A stretch of 64,000 bases of DNA from assembly GCA_949358305.1 (NCBI GenBank), contig OX442323.1, forward strand, positions 7,068,001-7,132,000, written 5' to 3'. A model generated the notes under the pieces. The model searched no databases, was not told the DNA's origin, and was given only the letters and a program-made list of their open reading frames with translations. This document shows, piece after piece, positions 1 through 12,665 of this stretch. Every line of letters begins with the position of its first letter. Within the stretch, counting starts at the first letter, position 1. This DNA comes from Strigamia acuminata (lineage: Eukaryota > Arthropoda > Chilopoda > Geophilomorpha > Linotaeniidae). Position numbers and translations under genes: made by a program.

Positions 1-920
1 TTTATTTTTTGCTGCTTGAAAATAATTTCAGTCGTTTCCGAATTGTTTAACCCTTGCGACACGCATACAAATGAATCTTGTGCAAGAATCCCAATTTTTT
101 TTTCTCTCCACTTGAATTGCCTCTATTTAGGTTAGGACAATGTGATTTGTGTGGAGATGAATTTCTAATCCAAACCCATTCTTTAATTAACCGGGCGGTT
201 TCCAAACTGGTTCATCATTGGACACATAAGGCGACATTGGAGGCAGGAAATTGCGCGAGTGAGAGTGAGGTCAAGTGGGATTAAACGACCGAATTCACCC
301 GCTAAGAATTGTTCCAAAAAATATATCAACAAAATTACGTATGGTAATGACATCGTTGATAGAGATCTGATGGAAAAAAGAAAACTAGGACCTGGTATTG
401 GGATTGTCTTTGTTCAAACTACTGAGAACTCATTGGAATTAAGGGTGTGGGCCCTGTGATGGAATTTTTGATGTTTTTTAATTTTTTTGCGATTTTTGGA
501 GAGAAAAAAATGTAATTTGTAGGAAATAATGTGAGAGGAGCTAGGAAAGGTCAGTGTGGGGATGGCAACAATGGTTTGTTGGGAAACAATGGCTGGTTTG
601 TTTTGTTTTTAACAATGCGATCTCAATTTTTAATGTTGTAAGTTGGGCTTTCCTGGAGAGTTTAATGTGCCATTAAAAAATGAATGTAAATTGAATTTTT
701 CGGTTTTTCGTTTTTTATTTTTTATTTTTTATTTTGTTCCAGTTTTTAGTTTTATTTTGCTGTCAAGATGACGAGAAGTTGCTGTGAGCGAGGGAAATAG
801 CAAGGTGGTGATTTATAATTGAGTTTAACATTTATTTTTAATGGCTGACAGGGGCGGATACAGGGGGAGGGCATGGGGACCATGGCCAGCAGATTCATAT
901 ACATTTGATTGGATTGAGAA
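1..920. other. Intergenic, no gene recognised
   Basis: AT-rich DNA with short ORFs only and no splice-supported coding frame. No RNA gene or transposon end was recognised. Confidence 0.5.
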
Positions 921-1200
921 TTGATTTTTGGGACCGAAAATTTATTTTTTGGAACCGAAAAATCAATTTTTGGACCAAAAAATCAATTTTTAGACCAAAA
1001 AATTAATTTTTGGACCAAAAAATCACTTTTTGGACCAAAAAATCACTTTTTGGACCAAAAAATCACTTTTTGGACCAAAAAATCACTTTTTGGACCAAAA
1101 AATCACTTTTTGGACAGAAAATTGTTTTTTTTTTTAACTGAAAATTCATTTTTTAAACCGAAAAAATACTTTTTAAACCAAAAAAACACTTTTTGAATCG
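921..1200 (+). repeat. A/T-rich tandem repeat, ~20-bp unit
   Basis: The unit TTTTTGGACCAAAAAATCAC recurs about eight times between roughly 960 and 1115, with degenerate copies on both sides. The 91-residue open frame across it (repeating F-G-P-K-N) is a by-product of the repeat, not a gene. Confidence 0.85.
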
Positions 1201-1973
1201 AAAATTTATTTCTTTGGGCCAAAATGTTTTTTTTTTGGACCAGAAATTTTTCTTTTGCACTAAAAGTTCACCAAAAAGTTTTTTTTTTTTTAATTTTCAA
1301 TTTTTGTTTGTGAAAAATGTACCAAAATGGCCATCCCCTTGTACGATTTCTGGATCCATCTTTGATCACTGATAAGATCTTTTAAATCTTGCATCAGTTC
1401 TAGAAAAAAGGCACAAGTCAAGTTTGAGGAATCACTAGGTCACCCTCAGAAAGGATGGTCATTGGATCCATCGGGGTCAGTTGTGCAAAGAGTGGAAACA
1501 AACAATAAGACAATTTTTTTAGCATCAACGAAATTTTTTTTCTTCTCTTGTTTCATTAGTTTATTCAGGAGGAGTGGAAATATTTCTCATCTCTTTGATA
1601 TTTAAAAGTTAATGGACCTTCACAATGTATTACTTTATTGTGAAATTTGCATTCTCTTAATGCTAATTCTTCCTATTTTCTTCAACAGCGTTTTTCACTT
1701 CTTCCTGCAAGATATGAATCTATTTTCATTTTTATTTCCTATTTATTTATTTGTCATTTTTGGTGTTGCACACACTTTTTTCCATTTTTCTGTGGCCACA
1801 TTTGGTCCACTTTCAAGGATTCATTCACCTTTTTACAACATTTTATTTGATGTCCTGTATTTAGTTTCTGCGGTTCAGACAACCGTAGGATTTTTAACAA
1901 ATTTGAGAAAATTTAATTGATGGCTTTAACTGTCATTAGTGTTGAGTTGTGTAATGTTAATTAAAATGTAAAA
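1201..1973. other. Intergenic, no gene recognised
   Basis: Homopolymer-rich sequence. A 102-residue frame at 1612-1920 is Phe/Leu-rich, as expected from T-rich DNA, and has no recognisable domain. Confidence 0.45.
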
Positions 1974-2399
1974 GGTGTCCCAAAATTAACGCAAGATTTG
2001 AATTTGCCGCCATTTGTGCAGTAAATTGTTGGCAACCCTGAAAAAAAAAACAATTTGACAGCTGATAGTTTAGGGTTAGTAAAAATGGAGCGTTACACAG
2101 TTCTTTCTGCCGAAATTGAATGATATTGATGTGGCCAATATATGGTTTCAACAAGACGGTGCCACATGCCGTACAGCTCGTGAAACAATTCAATTACTGC
2201 GTGAGACATTTCCTGGTCGCGTACTCTCTTGTTTCGGTGATCAGAATTGCCAGCAAAGCCGTGGAGGCCATTTGCCCGATGTGCTATTCCATAAATAACC
2301 CTATCATATGTACTTATGATTCAATAAAAAAATAACAATCTAAAGACTAAAAACTGTGTTTTCTATTTAATTCAAATCTTGCGTTAATTTTGGGACACC
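1974..2399 (+). mobile_element. Internally deleted Tc1/mariner-type element
   Basis: The ends are perfect 31-bp inverted repeats (1974-2004 and 2369-2399) beginning GGTGTCCCAAAATTAACGCA. Inside, a short M-E-R-Y-T start at about 2085 runs almost directly into a frame (2116-2298) carrying W-F-Q-Q-D-G-A-T and F-G-D-Q-N, motifs of the catalytic core of IS630/Tc1/mariner transposases. Most of the transposase is missing, and the usual proline-rich segment after the F-G-D motif is disrupted, so this is a non-autonomous remnant. A TA target duplication is not evident. Confidence 0.85.
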
Positions 2400-4358
2400 A
2401 GGTGGCGCTAATACAAAAGTATCATCATAGAAATATCACATGACACATTTCCTGTATCCATTTTTTATACGTTAAGTCTGAGTCCAATACATGAAGTTAT
2501 GTGCTTAAACTTTGTGCATTCAATCTTGTGAACTAGATGTACCTTTTGTTCTTTTCTTTCCTTTTGGTCAGCGGATATGATGTTAAGAACGTCATCGTTT
2601 GCAAAAAGAAAGGGCCAAAAGGTACTTGAACAAATGGCACCAATGAGGTCATTCTTCTTCCTTTTGGCTTTTTATTTTGAGTTAGTGTCACGATCTGTGC
2701 ATGCATCATCGCTTTTTATGATTTAGAAAGCGATGATAACAAATTTTTATGATGAAAACGTATGTTATCATTGCTTTCTACGATGAAGCGTATTAACTCA
2801 AAAGTATAATTTCTTCCTGACGGAAAAGGAAGAAAAAGTTTTATTAATACCTCTATTTCTAATGCGTATCACCTTTACTATATGGTAACCACTGAAGATG
2901 ACCTTTGGTCAGGGACGGATTGTAGGTCAGACAAGAAAGACAAATGTCTAGGGCCCACATTGCATTGTTGCAATTATTACAACGACATTTTTAAAATATT
3001 TTATAATATTTCTGAGCTTGCAGTTGAATTCAAAAAATTTAATTTTCGATAAATAAATAATTACACAGGTTTAATTTATGCTACAGGGGCTCGGAAAAAA
3101 TTTGTTTACGGCTCCAAAATCTCAAAGGAAAATATTTGTTTATTTATTTATTTATTTATTTATTTATTTTTGTGTCGAATTTGAGATGTAATCAGTTGGG
3201 TTGAAATATCAATTTGTTTATGGAAAGTTGCACCTTCAAAATGTGATTATTCAATCACGTTGCATCACGTTGCATCACGCAATGCTGCAATAATTCTCAC
3301 TAGGAGGCAGCTAGTTAGTTTTTTGGTTTCGATTTCGCTTTCGCTTTGGGTGGAGCTCGTGCTCGTCCCACAAACCTTCCCAGCTGTTGACACCACGTGT
3401 GAGATGATTAACACGAGAAGACCGCAAGATGCCGCGACTATGGTTGCGATATTGGGCGTGATTCAGAGCATAAGTAAATAGCTTTAACCCATTTATTTTT
3501 TTTCTATTGATTTGATGGGCTGAGAAATAGAATTTGTGATGATGTCGAAATTAAAATAAAAAATAAAAGGAAAACCTATTAAGCTTTTTGCTTTGATTTA
3601 TTCAGGTGCTCATATGTATAGGAATTTCTAATTATAGATATAAAAATCAAAAGTTCAAAAAAAAATTAAAAATGATGGCCTGAATATGTACATATGAAAA
3701 ATGGCGTTTGCAGGGCTGCCGCCTATCTTGTTAGAAGAATCGATTTAAAAAATTATTTAAAACCGAAAATAATTTGAAAAAAAAAAATACCTTATTCACA
3801 CAATTTTCAAAGACATAAATCTTGACCCGGTCTCTTGTGTTGCCCTACAGCTGTAATAAAAGATAGACCGGGCAAATAATGATAGATTAACTTAAAACAG
3901 CTAAACTGAAGGGAAGTTTGTTTTGTCCATGACTGTACTCTGTGTGGTCCGGACAGGTTTGTTGGGACCCAACCCAGTAATGGTAAATGCCCACTTTTAT
4001 CCAGATATCCTCTTAGTCCAGACAAATTTCTGGGACTCGTCCTATGTCCAGTCTGTACAGATTGCAAAAATACTTTATATAACGGACAATGCTATCCGGG
4101 AACCTCGAACAATCAATCGGAGATTTGTGGAGGGCAATATTGCCTTTAAGTGGTTACTTATTGATTAATATTAAGTGTAAAATTTTTTATTGTGTTCCTT
4201 ATGTATTGATCTTGATGTTCTGATTTTTGGCTAAATTATCTACATGTGCAGTACAGCTGTTAATGGAATGCTGCTCCCTCATTGGCCACTCCAAATAAGC
4301 CTCGATGGATACATCGACTAAATCTGGAGTTTCCGGCTGAAAACTGAAGACTTTAGAT
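2400..4358. other. Intergenic, no gene recognised
   Basis: Contains a TTTA microsatellite near 3137-3170 and AT-rich stretches. Short ORFs at 3260-3481 and 3807-4168 show no domain, signal peptide or splice context. Confidence 0.45.
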
Positions 4359-4473
4359 CAGTAGTTCCCAAACTTTTTTGGTTCATGGTGCCCCTATATA
4401 CCAGTTACGGCGCCTTTATAGGTGGTCATGGTGCCCCTGTAGGCCTGCCGCGGTGCAAAGTTTGGGAAGCACT
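4359..4473. mobile_element. Short hAT-like non-autonomous element
   Basis: The left end CAGTAGTTCCCAAACTTTTT and the right end (reverse complement AGTGCTTCCCAAACTTTG) form an imperfect terminal inverted repeat of the common hAT type. The 8-bp flanks CTTTAGAT (4351-4358) and CTCTAGAT (4474-4481) agree at 7 of 8 positions, as expected for a hAT target duplication. No coding capacity. Confidence 0.65.
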
Positions 4474-4552
4474 CTCTAGATGCTTGTTTTAGTTGTGGTC
4501 CTCCCTGGTGACAGTTTAAGTAACACACAATTGTATATATTTTTTTTCAAAT

Positions 4553-4558
4553 TTTATT
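4553..4558 (-). terminator. Poly(A) signal of the Gly-rich cuticle gene
   Basis: AATAAA on the minus strand about 390 nt downstream of the stop codon at 4944. It probably sets the 3' end near 4530. Confidence 0.5.
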
Positions 4559-4943
4559 TGAACATTGCACATTACATTTTGATTTCATAAGAACAGAGAG
4601 TTTTTTTATAATAATAAAAAAAGATGAGAATAACAGGATCGTTTGTATATATTTAACACTACTGCGGGAAAATAAGTTAAATAATTTACAAAAGGTTTTT
4701 AAAACAAGAAAGAGAGAAATAAGAATATTAAAATAACGCCCCACAATGCCTGGTTTGTATCGACTACTAGCGTTAAACTAAAAGGAATGGGCGTGATGGG
4801 ATGGGAAGCGACTAGATGTCAATGCAATCGAGGGATATGCGAGTATGAATAAAATGATTGGCTTTGAAGTTTCCTCTCTGATTTTATGATGTACTCCCGA
4901 GCTATTCATACTGCTGCTTCGTGAAAAGGAATTTGATATCGCT

Positions 4944-7071
4944 TTAGTACCGAGCTGCAGCTGATTGACCATTGGACACTCCGTTACGGGATCCGTATCC
5001 ACCGGATCCATTTTGGCCATTTCCAGCACCATTACCTCTTGCTGCACCATTTCCCCCATAACCACCGGCTCCACTGGCACTGCCAAAGCCGTTTTGGCCA
5101 CCGTTTCGTCCTCCGTAGCCGCCTTGCGCCCCTCCTTGAGATCCCCCATTTCCGTACCCTCCAGCACCGCCATTTCCTCCTGCACCGTTTCTGGCACCGC
5201 CGTTTCCATAACCGCCGGCACCACCGCTTGCAGCGCCTCCATTTCCGTACCCTCCGGCTCCTGCACCGTTTCTAGCGCCTCCATTTCCGTACCCTCCGGC
5301 TCCTGCACCGTTTCTAGCGCCTCCATTTCCGTACCCTCCAGCACCACCATTTTTGGCACCGCCATTTCCGTAACCCCCAGCAGCGCCATTGCTGGCAGCA
5401 CCATTTTTGGCACCTCCGTTTCCGTTTCCGTATCCTGCAGCTCCACCACCGTTTCTAGCGCCTCCGTTTCCGTATCCTCCAGCACCGCCGTTTTTAGCAC
5501 CGCCATTTCCATAACCCCCAGCACCGCCATTGCTGGCAGCTCCGTTTTTGGCACCTCCATTTCCATTTCCGTATCCTGCAGCTCCACCACCGTTTCGTGC
5601 GCCTCCGTTGCCGTAACCGCCATTTCCACCAGCGGCAGCTCCTCCATTCCCATAACCTCCTGCTTGGGCGCCTCCATTTCCACCATATCCCCCTGCCTTG
5701 GCACCTCCATTCCCACCGTTTCCACCATATCCTCCTGCTTGGGCGCCTCCATTTCTACCGTTTCCGCCATAGCCTCCTTGGGCAGCTCCATTCCCACCAT
5801 TTCCAGTGTAACCCCCTGATTGGGCACCTCCATTTCCGCCATATCCGGTTTGGGCAGCTCCATTGCCACCGCCGTATCCTCCTTGGGCTCCACCATTGAA
5901 TCCATTGATGGCGGCTGCTCCGCTGTAACCACCGTTGGGGGCAATTCCGATGAGTGCGTTCAAACCGAAATATTCGGAGGAGCTGGGGCAGTCAACGTTG
6001 AAGTACCAGTCACAAACGAAATACTGTTGGTGGAAGATTGATCCGTTCGGGCAGAGAAAGCTGTCTTGGTGCCCGCCTTCTTGGCAGATGTGGAAAACCT
6101 AAACAAAAACAAACAACATCGGTCATTCTCGATTGACCACCGAATATGCTTTTTGCATTACCTGACACTGAGCGTCGACGTCTGCGTAGTAACCAGGCAG
6201 TTGTTGGTTCTGACAGGCGAAAGAAGTTGGCGGCACCTCGGAAAAGGCGGGGTAGTCTTGACCGGCTACACCGGGAATCTCATCGCCAGTTGATTCATAA
6301 TCAAAATCGCCGCCTGCTTGTTGTCCACCAAATTCTCCAAGACCTCCAGATTGTTGTCCACCATACCCCCCCAGACCTCCAGCTTGTTGTCCACCATATC
6401 CGCCTTGACCACTCGCAGCAGCATATCCATTACCGTTACCATTGCCGTTACCGTTGCTTTGGGCACCGCCATAGCTTCCGGCGCCATTTCCGTTACCTCC
6501 GGCTCCACCTCGGGCACCGCCATAGCTTCCGGCACCATTTCCGTTACCTCCGGCTCCACCTCGGGCACCGTAACCGCCATTGCCTCCAGCACCGTTTCCG
6601 TTGCCTCCAGTTGCAGCTTGGGCACCGCCGTAGCCTCCGTTTCCATTTCCGTTTCCGTTGCCGACATTGTAAGAACCACCACCACCGGAATAGCCGTTGG
6701 CACCGCCGTATCCTCCGGCTTGTCGTTTGCTCTGCAAGAAGAAGAAAAGAAAGAAAAGTTGGTCAAAATTTGGGAATTGAGAAACGGTGGTACGAATGAA
6801 GCGGCTCTAGGTCATTCACTTGGCTCGTGGGAATTTGTTTACTTTTGTTGTACTTTTAATCAAAAATTAATGAATTTGCTGGTAATGGCCTCAAATTGCT
6901 TATTCTGACCTAGAGAATGTGAGAAATAATTTAAATCTGGTCTTTACAAATGGTTTAGAAGTGGGAAAAGTTGGACTTGTAGTTGATAGAGATCGGGTTT
7001 AATGTTCCACTTACTTTGAGGGCCCAAGAATGAGCCAGAATGGCAAGGAAGATGAACAAAGAGATCCTCAT
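4944..7071 (-). CDS. Gly/Asn/Ala-rich cuticular protein with one chitin-binding type-2 domain
   Basis: Three coding exons join in phase 0: 7015-7071, 6162-6731 and 4944-6098 (593 aa), with GT-AG borders. Exon 1 is a signal peptide (MRISLFIFLAILAHSWALK). Exon 2 is a Gly-rich arm followed by an acidic spacer. Residues about 191-246 form a peritrophin-A/CBM14 domain with all six cysteines (contexts SFAC, DAQC, FHIC, SFLC, YFVC, NVDC); the intron falls between CQ and VFHIC. The rest is Gly-Tyr-Asn-Ala repeat ending A-R-Y. CBM14 domains bind chitin, so an extracellular cuticle or tracheal matrix protein of the CPAP1 kind is the natural reading; the exact subfamily is not assigned. Architecture and the A-R-Y end are shared with the gene at 17226-22531. 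Long open frames in other registers of exon 3 are repeat artefacts. Confidence 0.88.
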
Positions 7072-7480
7072 TGTGAATGAATCAAGTTTGGTGAGGAAAA
7101 ATCTGCAAGTGAAAGAGAATGTGAATGAGTATTGAAAGTGGATTGAATGGTTGGTTGGCTTTGTTTGGGTTGTTTGTAATTCATTCTTTTGAGGGATGAT
7201 GAGTAGGTTGTTGTTTTGGACGAGTAAGTTTGCATGGATGGAAGTTGATTAAATCGTTTGGGACTTTTGTTCTGTCCGTCAGAGAGTTATTGCTGTGTTT
7301 TCGTTTCGTGAAGATGAACTGTAATTATGGGCGTTGCTGGTGCAGTGAGTTTTATTTTTGTGCACGTTTGGTATGATGATGATAAGTTTTTTTTTTTTAG
7401 ACGTGATCTGTTTCCGGGTCGTCTGTGACCTAATTGAATGGTCAGTTTTCACTTGTGGTAATCAATTATGTTCAAGTGGT

Positions 7481-7514
<34 letters not shown>

Positions 7515-8265
7515 GTTTGGAATTTTAGGGAAAAAAGGTGGGAATTATGGAAAGTTGTGAGTTTTTTTTTTGGGATGAAATTTTAGAATTGAATTTAAGA
7601 CTTTGTACGATTATTTTAGTTTTTTTGGACAATATGTTTTGAGGAATTGGAATTTCAAAAAGTTTAGGAAATTGAATTTTTTTTTTTTTAGAAAAAATGT
7701 GAATTGAATTTTTTTTTTAAAGAAAGTTGATTTTTTGTGGGGAAAAAGTTAAGAAAATTGAATTTTTTTTTAGAATAAAGTGAGAAAAATTGACTTTAGA
7801 AAAAAATTGATAACTTCATTTTTTTAGAAAAGAAATTAGAAAATTGAATACTTTTTAGAATTAATGTAGAAAATTGAAATTTTTTTTAGAGAATTAATCA
7901 ATTTAGAAATTTAAAAAAAAAAGAATTAAATCAATTTAGAAATTTAAAAAAAAAAATTTTAAAAACTTAAAAAAAAAATTTTAAATTTTAAAAAAAAAAT
8001 TAATTCAGAAATTTTAAAAATTTAAAAAAAAATTAATTTAGAAATTTAAAAATTAAAAAAAAAATAATAAAATTAAAAAAATTAAAAAATAAAATAATTA
8101 AGACCAATACCGCTAACCCAAACTTGAAATAAAAATAAAATAAAAATCTAAAAATGATTTCTAAACCAAAAAAGAAACGAAAAAAAAACTCAAACTTTTG
8201 ATTAAACCCAACTAAAACCCCGCAATAAAGCCAACAAAACCAAAGCATGCATCCAAACATCTTAC
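7072..8265 (-). other. 5' UTR segment and first intron of the Gly-rich cuticle gene
   Basis: A 3' splice site (TTCACTTGCAG) ends at 7103, so about 31 nt of 5' UTR (7072-7102) precede the ATG. The intron 7103-8265 is very AT-rich, with a T-run near 7487-7513 and A/T homopolymer blocks at about 7660-8110. Confidence 0.7.
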
Positions 8266-8341
8266 CTCAAAATAAGAGTGCTTCTCGTGTGGCTTCCACG
8301 AAGATTTTGAGCTAAACAGCCAAGATGCTGCTCCTTTTATA
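8266..8341 (-). promoter_or_regulatory. TATA promoter and non-coding exon 1 of the Gly-rich cuticle gene
   Basis: On the minus strand TATAAAAGG lies at 8341-8333. About 30 nt downstream (near 8310) a short non-coding exon begins. It ends at 8266 with the donor TTTTGAG/GTAAGATG. The distance matches a canonical TATA-driven start, and the same layout occurs upstream of the paralogue. Confidence 0.75.
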
Positions 8342-10940
8342 TTGGTCGTGGTGATGAGATCAGGGCGGAGAAAGTGGCTTCATTTCTGGGCCACAACATC
8401 ACGAGGAGAGAGAATTAGCCTCTCCTTAACCAGTACGGCCAAAGCCTTGATCATTTTTTTCTTTTCTTTTTTTAATTTACACTCTCCATCAATTTTGACA
8501 CACATTTCGACGTCTGTAGGAGCATCTTTGGATCCGGTCAATGCAGGAACCGTATTGGTAACCTGTGGGCACTCACGTGCATCCCATTATGTTCCCCGCC
8601 CACTCCGTTGTTGAGGATCCGCGACTCGGATCCCGAGGGAATGAGACGAGCTGCGCCTTGTTGCAAATTCAAAGCCCAGTCGCCGTGCGTGTTATTGAAC
8701 TTTGTTTTCCTATTGTTATCAATGCTAAAGTAAATATCATTTAGGTTTTGCTGATCGGTTGATATGGGGATGAAATTTCGGGTTATTTTCGGGCTGGGAA
8801 GCGCCAATTTGGGGCTAAGTGATCACGGATTTGATTTTTATCGGAAAGGTGGATGAAATAAAAGTGGAAAGTGGTTTTGTTTTGGGATTTATTTGTGCGG
8901 TTTGGTTTATTGATGTGGGGTAAAATTGTTTTTAAGTTAGGTGTGACATGTTTGATCTATATCGTGACGATAGGCTAGGTTTAAGGTTTAATAACATGGT
9001 TTATGGTCGTCCCTTTAAATTATGGATTGGAACGTGGAAAAATTTTGCAATAAAGTGGAAACACGTGGACACAAATTCATCGGATGTTGGAAATTTGGAT
9101 TTTTGGATTTTGGGTGTTTTTTTTTTTGGATTTTTGGATTTTTGAGATTTTTGGATTGAGATTTTTTGGATTTTTCGATTATTTTCGGCGGTTTTTTTTA
9201 ATTTTCGGCGGTTTTTTTCAATTTTTTGTGTTTTTTTTTAATTTTTTGTGGTTTTTTTTTTAATTTTTTGTGGTATTTTTTAATTTTTGTTGATTTTTGG
9301 ATTTTTAAAATTTTTTTTGGGGTTATTTACGAAAAAATTTATTTTAAAATTTTCTTATTTTGGATTTTAAATTTTTTTTTGTTTTGGAATTTAAATTTTT
9401 TTTTTTTGTGTTTTTTTTCAATGACTCGATGAGTTTCATTTTATTTCGTTTTATCCTCGTGTTCCAGAATGAGGTGATGGTGAATTTTTACACTTTATTA
9501 ACACACAATAAAGAGTTTTTCAAGATGGCGGCTGGTTTCCCATGAAACATTTCTAACACTATAATGGGTTGAGCAATTTCACGAGGCATTGTATTAATTG
9601 TCTTCATTGTAACACTTTTTCTCTTTCCCTCTCCCTCTTGAAATATTAACACGTTGGTCACGGTTCACCCCTTTACTTCAAATATTTGGAAAATGCCTGC
9701 GTTTATTAATTATCATTAACTCGTGACATTTTTTTTATTTTTGTTTAATCCATTATTTTTTTCGTACTTAATTATTAATTAGGGCTTTTGAAACTGAAGG
9801 CGGACGAGGTTCTTCAACCTTCAACTCGCCGCTCGTAAATAACACAGTGATATAACGTTCTGACAAAATTTCCTTTTATTAAATTCGACGGTAATTGTTG
9901 CGCGCTCGTGCGGCGGAAGGTTGGCGCGGCGCGGCCACCGGCATCGCAAAAGCCCGTCCCAAATAAAAATGAAATAATTTATCTTTTTTGGTCGGCGAAA
10001 TCGAAGTAGGTTTACGAATTGAGGTTCTGAGTGTCGGGCTTTACGGGTGAACGGTTTATTTATTTGTTTTGTTGATGAAATTCATTTATAACGAGCTGAA
10101 AATGCCTGTAATTAGGGTTAATAAACGACTCTGCTTGGAATTTTATTTTTATTTTAGTATTTTTCTATGGTAAATGATTAATGAATCACATTTTGGAAAA
10201 AATAAAATTTATTTTGACGATTTCTTTTTAAATTTGAGTGAATTTTGATTGTGAAATGGCAAAATGAAAAGTTGGGGAGTTGAAGGGCGTTGTACGACGT
10301 GAGAGTATTGTAGGATTTAATGGGAAAAAATTCACAACTTCACAATGAAAAACATCAATTTATATTTTTTTTTATTTTTTTAAATGCAGGCCTATATCTC
10401 TTGTTTAATGGCCCTATTTAAAGAATAATAGGTTTCATTTTGTTTTCAGATTACGGTATTTTCTGGTAATCTGGTGGAGTATTAACCTTGTAGTTGGTAT
10501 GCGAAGTTTCTGGATTATGTTTCAGGGTTTTTTTTAATTTATTTTTTAAACGTGGGACAAGCTACTTCAATTAGACGTTTTTTATTATTTGTTTTTATTT
10601 TTTTTTATTTTTAAAAATCAGATATTCATGGAGCGTTTTCAGTTTTGAGTTGGGATTCAAATGGTGTTGATGTTTACACTCGGAAATACAAATATTAAAT
10701 AAATAAATTGGGCGGGGCGAGGTTGGAATGATATAATGGGTGAGGATTCGTGTTTTTTTTTTTTTTTTGTTTTGATGTGAAAGTGTGATTTATAAATGGC
10801 AATTTTGGGTCAAAAATTGTCAAAACTGTTATTTTTTTACGTTGAAAATATTTTTTTAGAACATTGTATTTTTTTTGTAGTTTCTGCACGTTTTCTGTAC
10901 ATCTTTTGGTGCATTGTACATTTTTTTAGTACATTGTGTA
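8342..10940. other. Intergenic, no gene recognised
   Basis: T-rich low-complexity DNA (notably 9110-9420) and a short GC-rich patch near 9900-9955. Phe-rich short ORFs here are translations of T-runs. Confidence 0.45.
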
Positions 10941-10944
10941 TTTT

Positions 10945-11440
10945 CTGTACAGTTTTTGCTCATTTTTTGCTCATTTTTTTGCTCACTTTTTTGCTCACTT
11001 TTTAGACATTTTTTGCTCAAATTTTAGACATTTTTTGCTCAAATTTTGGACAATTTTTGCTCAAATTTTGGACATTTTTTGTTAACTTTTTAGACATTTT
11101 TTTGCTCACTTTTTAGACATTTTTGCTCAAATTTTGGACATTCTTTGCTCAAATTTTGGACAATTTTTGCTCAAATTTTGGACAATTTTTGCTCAAATTT
11201 TGGACAATTTTTGCTCAAATTTTGGACAATTTTTGTTAACTTTTTAGACATTTTTTTTCTCACTTTTTAGACATTTTTTTTCTCACTTTTTAGACATTTT
11301 TTTTCTCATTTTTTAGACATTTTTGCTCACTTTTAAGACATTTTTTGCTCACTTTTAGACATTTTTTGCTCACTTTTAGACATTTTTTGCTCACTTTTAG
11401 ACATTTTTTGCTCACTTTTTAGACATTATTTGTAATAGAT
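10945..11440 (+). repeat. Tandem repeat of ~22 bp
   Basis: Roughly twenty copies of variants of TTTTTGCTCAAATTTTGGAC and TTTTTGCTCACTTTTTAGAC. Two sequence variants alternate in blocks, so the array has expanded in at least two phases. Confidence 0.85.
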
Positions 11441-12240
11441 TTTAACGATTTTATCAGTTTTTTTCCTGCTATGTGAGAATCCGGGCCATCAATTTGTGCA
11501 CTTGTTGCAAACCGTTTGTGATTTATTTTGTGCATTATTTCGCACGAATTCTATAACAATGAAACGAGAGGAAAGTAAATAATAATAAAGAATGCTTGTT
11601 GTCAAAAAAAGTGCAGGATTGTTGATGTTTTGATTGCGAGAGAGAGAGACTGCGAGTTGATTGTGTTTTGGAGGTCTGGGTGTGAAGTTATGCAAATTGT
11701 GCGATGCTTTGACTCGAAACGTGATGTTTGTTGAATTAGACAGTAGTGAAATATGGGCCCATAGTTCACTCGCAGCGGGGTCGCGAGGGTCAGCTTTGTG
11801 CTCATGAAGTGAGGAATATTTTATCCAAGTTTATTAGCAGCTTAAGTAAAAAGGGAAAATTGGATTTAATGCTTGTTGTGATGCACGGAGCATTCAAATG
11901 AGTTTTGTTGATGGCAATTGTGTAATTTGAGATTGTGGCATGTCTGGGCGATAAACAGTTCAGAAAAGTCGATTTGTTCTAATCTGGTGAGACTCCACCT
12001 GGATTTGGAGATGTAAATCAAACAGGAAATGGCTTTATACAGTTATTTGTTGTGTTGGAGACCTGGATTTGGATTCGATTGCCAATTAGGGTCAATTTTG
12101 GAAATGTTTGGAAAGGTGAAGCGGGTAAAAGTGAAAATGGTTCTGGGAATCTCCCAGTGCAATTGGACTGGAGAAAATGCACTCAAAGGATGAACTGTAG
12201 AAAAGTGATTTTTTTTTATATTTTTGTTGTTTAATTATTA
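11441..12240. other. Intergenic, no gene recognised
   Basis: Unique-looking sequence with no splice-supported frame; short ORFs lack domains. Confidence 0.4.
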
Positions 12241-12665
12241 GAATACATCAACATTTTGTTGTTTTGTTTGAAAAAAATCAACATTTTGTTGTTTTGTTTG
12301 AAAAAAATCAACATTTTGTTGTTTTGTTTGAAAAAAATCAACATTTTGTTGTTTTATTTGACAAAAAAATCAACATTTTGTTGTTTTGTTTGACAAAAAA
12401 TCAACATTTGGTTGTTTTATTTGAAAAAAAAATCAACATTTTGTTCTTATAATTCTAAAAATAATCAACATTTTGTTATTGGCGAAAAAACTTACAATTT
12501 TGTTGTTTTATTCCAAAAATAATCAACATTTTGTTGTATTTGAAAAAAATCAACACTTTTGTTGTATTTGCAAAATAAAATCAACATTTTGTTGTATTTT
12601 AAAGATAAAATCAACATTTTGTTGTATTTGAAAAATAAAATCAACATTTTGTTGTTCTAATTAAA
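12241..12665 (+). repeat. Tandem repeat of ~30 bp
   Basis: About thirteen copies of a unit containing CAACATTTTGTTGTTTTGTT plus an A-run. The core CAACATTTTGTTG is nearly self-complementary, so each unit could fold. Confidence 0.85.

Noticed and set aside
56-459. Short ORFs near the left edge
   Set aside because: No domain, splice or promoter context.
1612-1920. 102-aa Phe/Leu-rich frame resembling a membrane protein
   Set aside because: The composition follows from T-rich DNA; no conserved motif and no neighbouring exon.
4778-5944. 388-aa Glu/Met/Pro-rich minus-strand frame
   Set aside because: An off-register reading of the Gly-rich repeat exon; no splice continuity with the chitin-binding domain.
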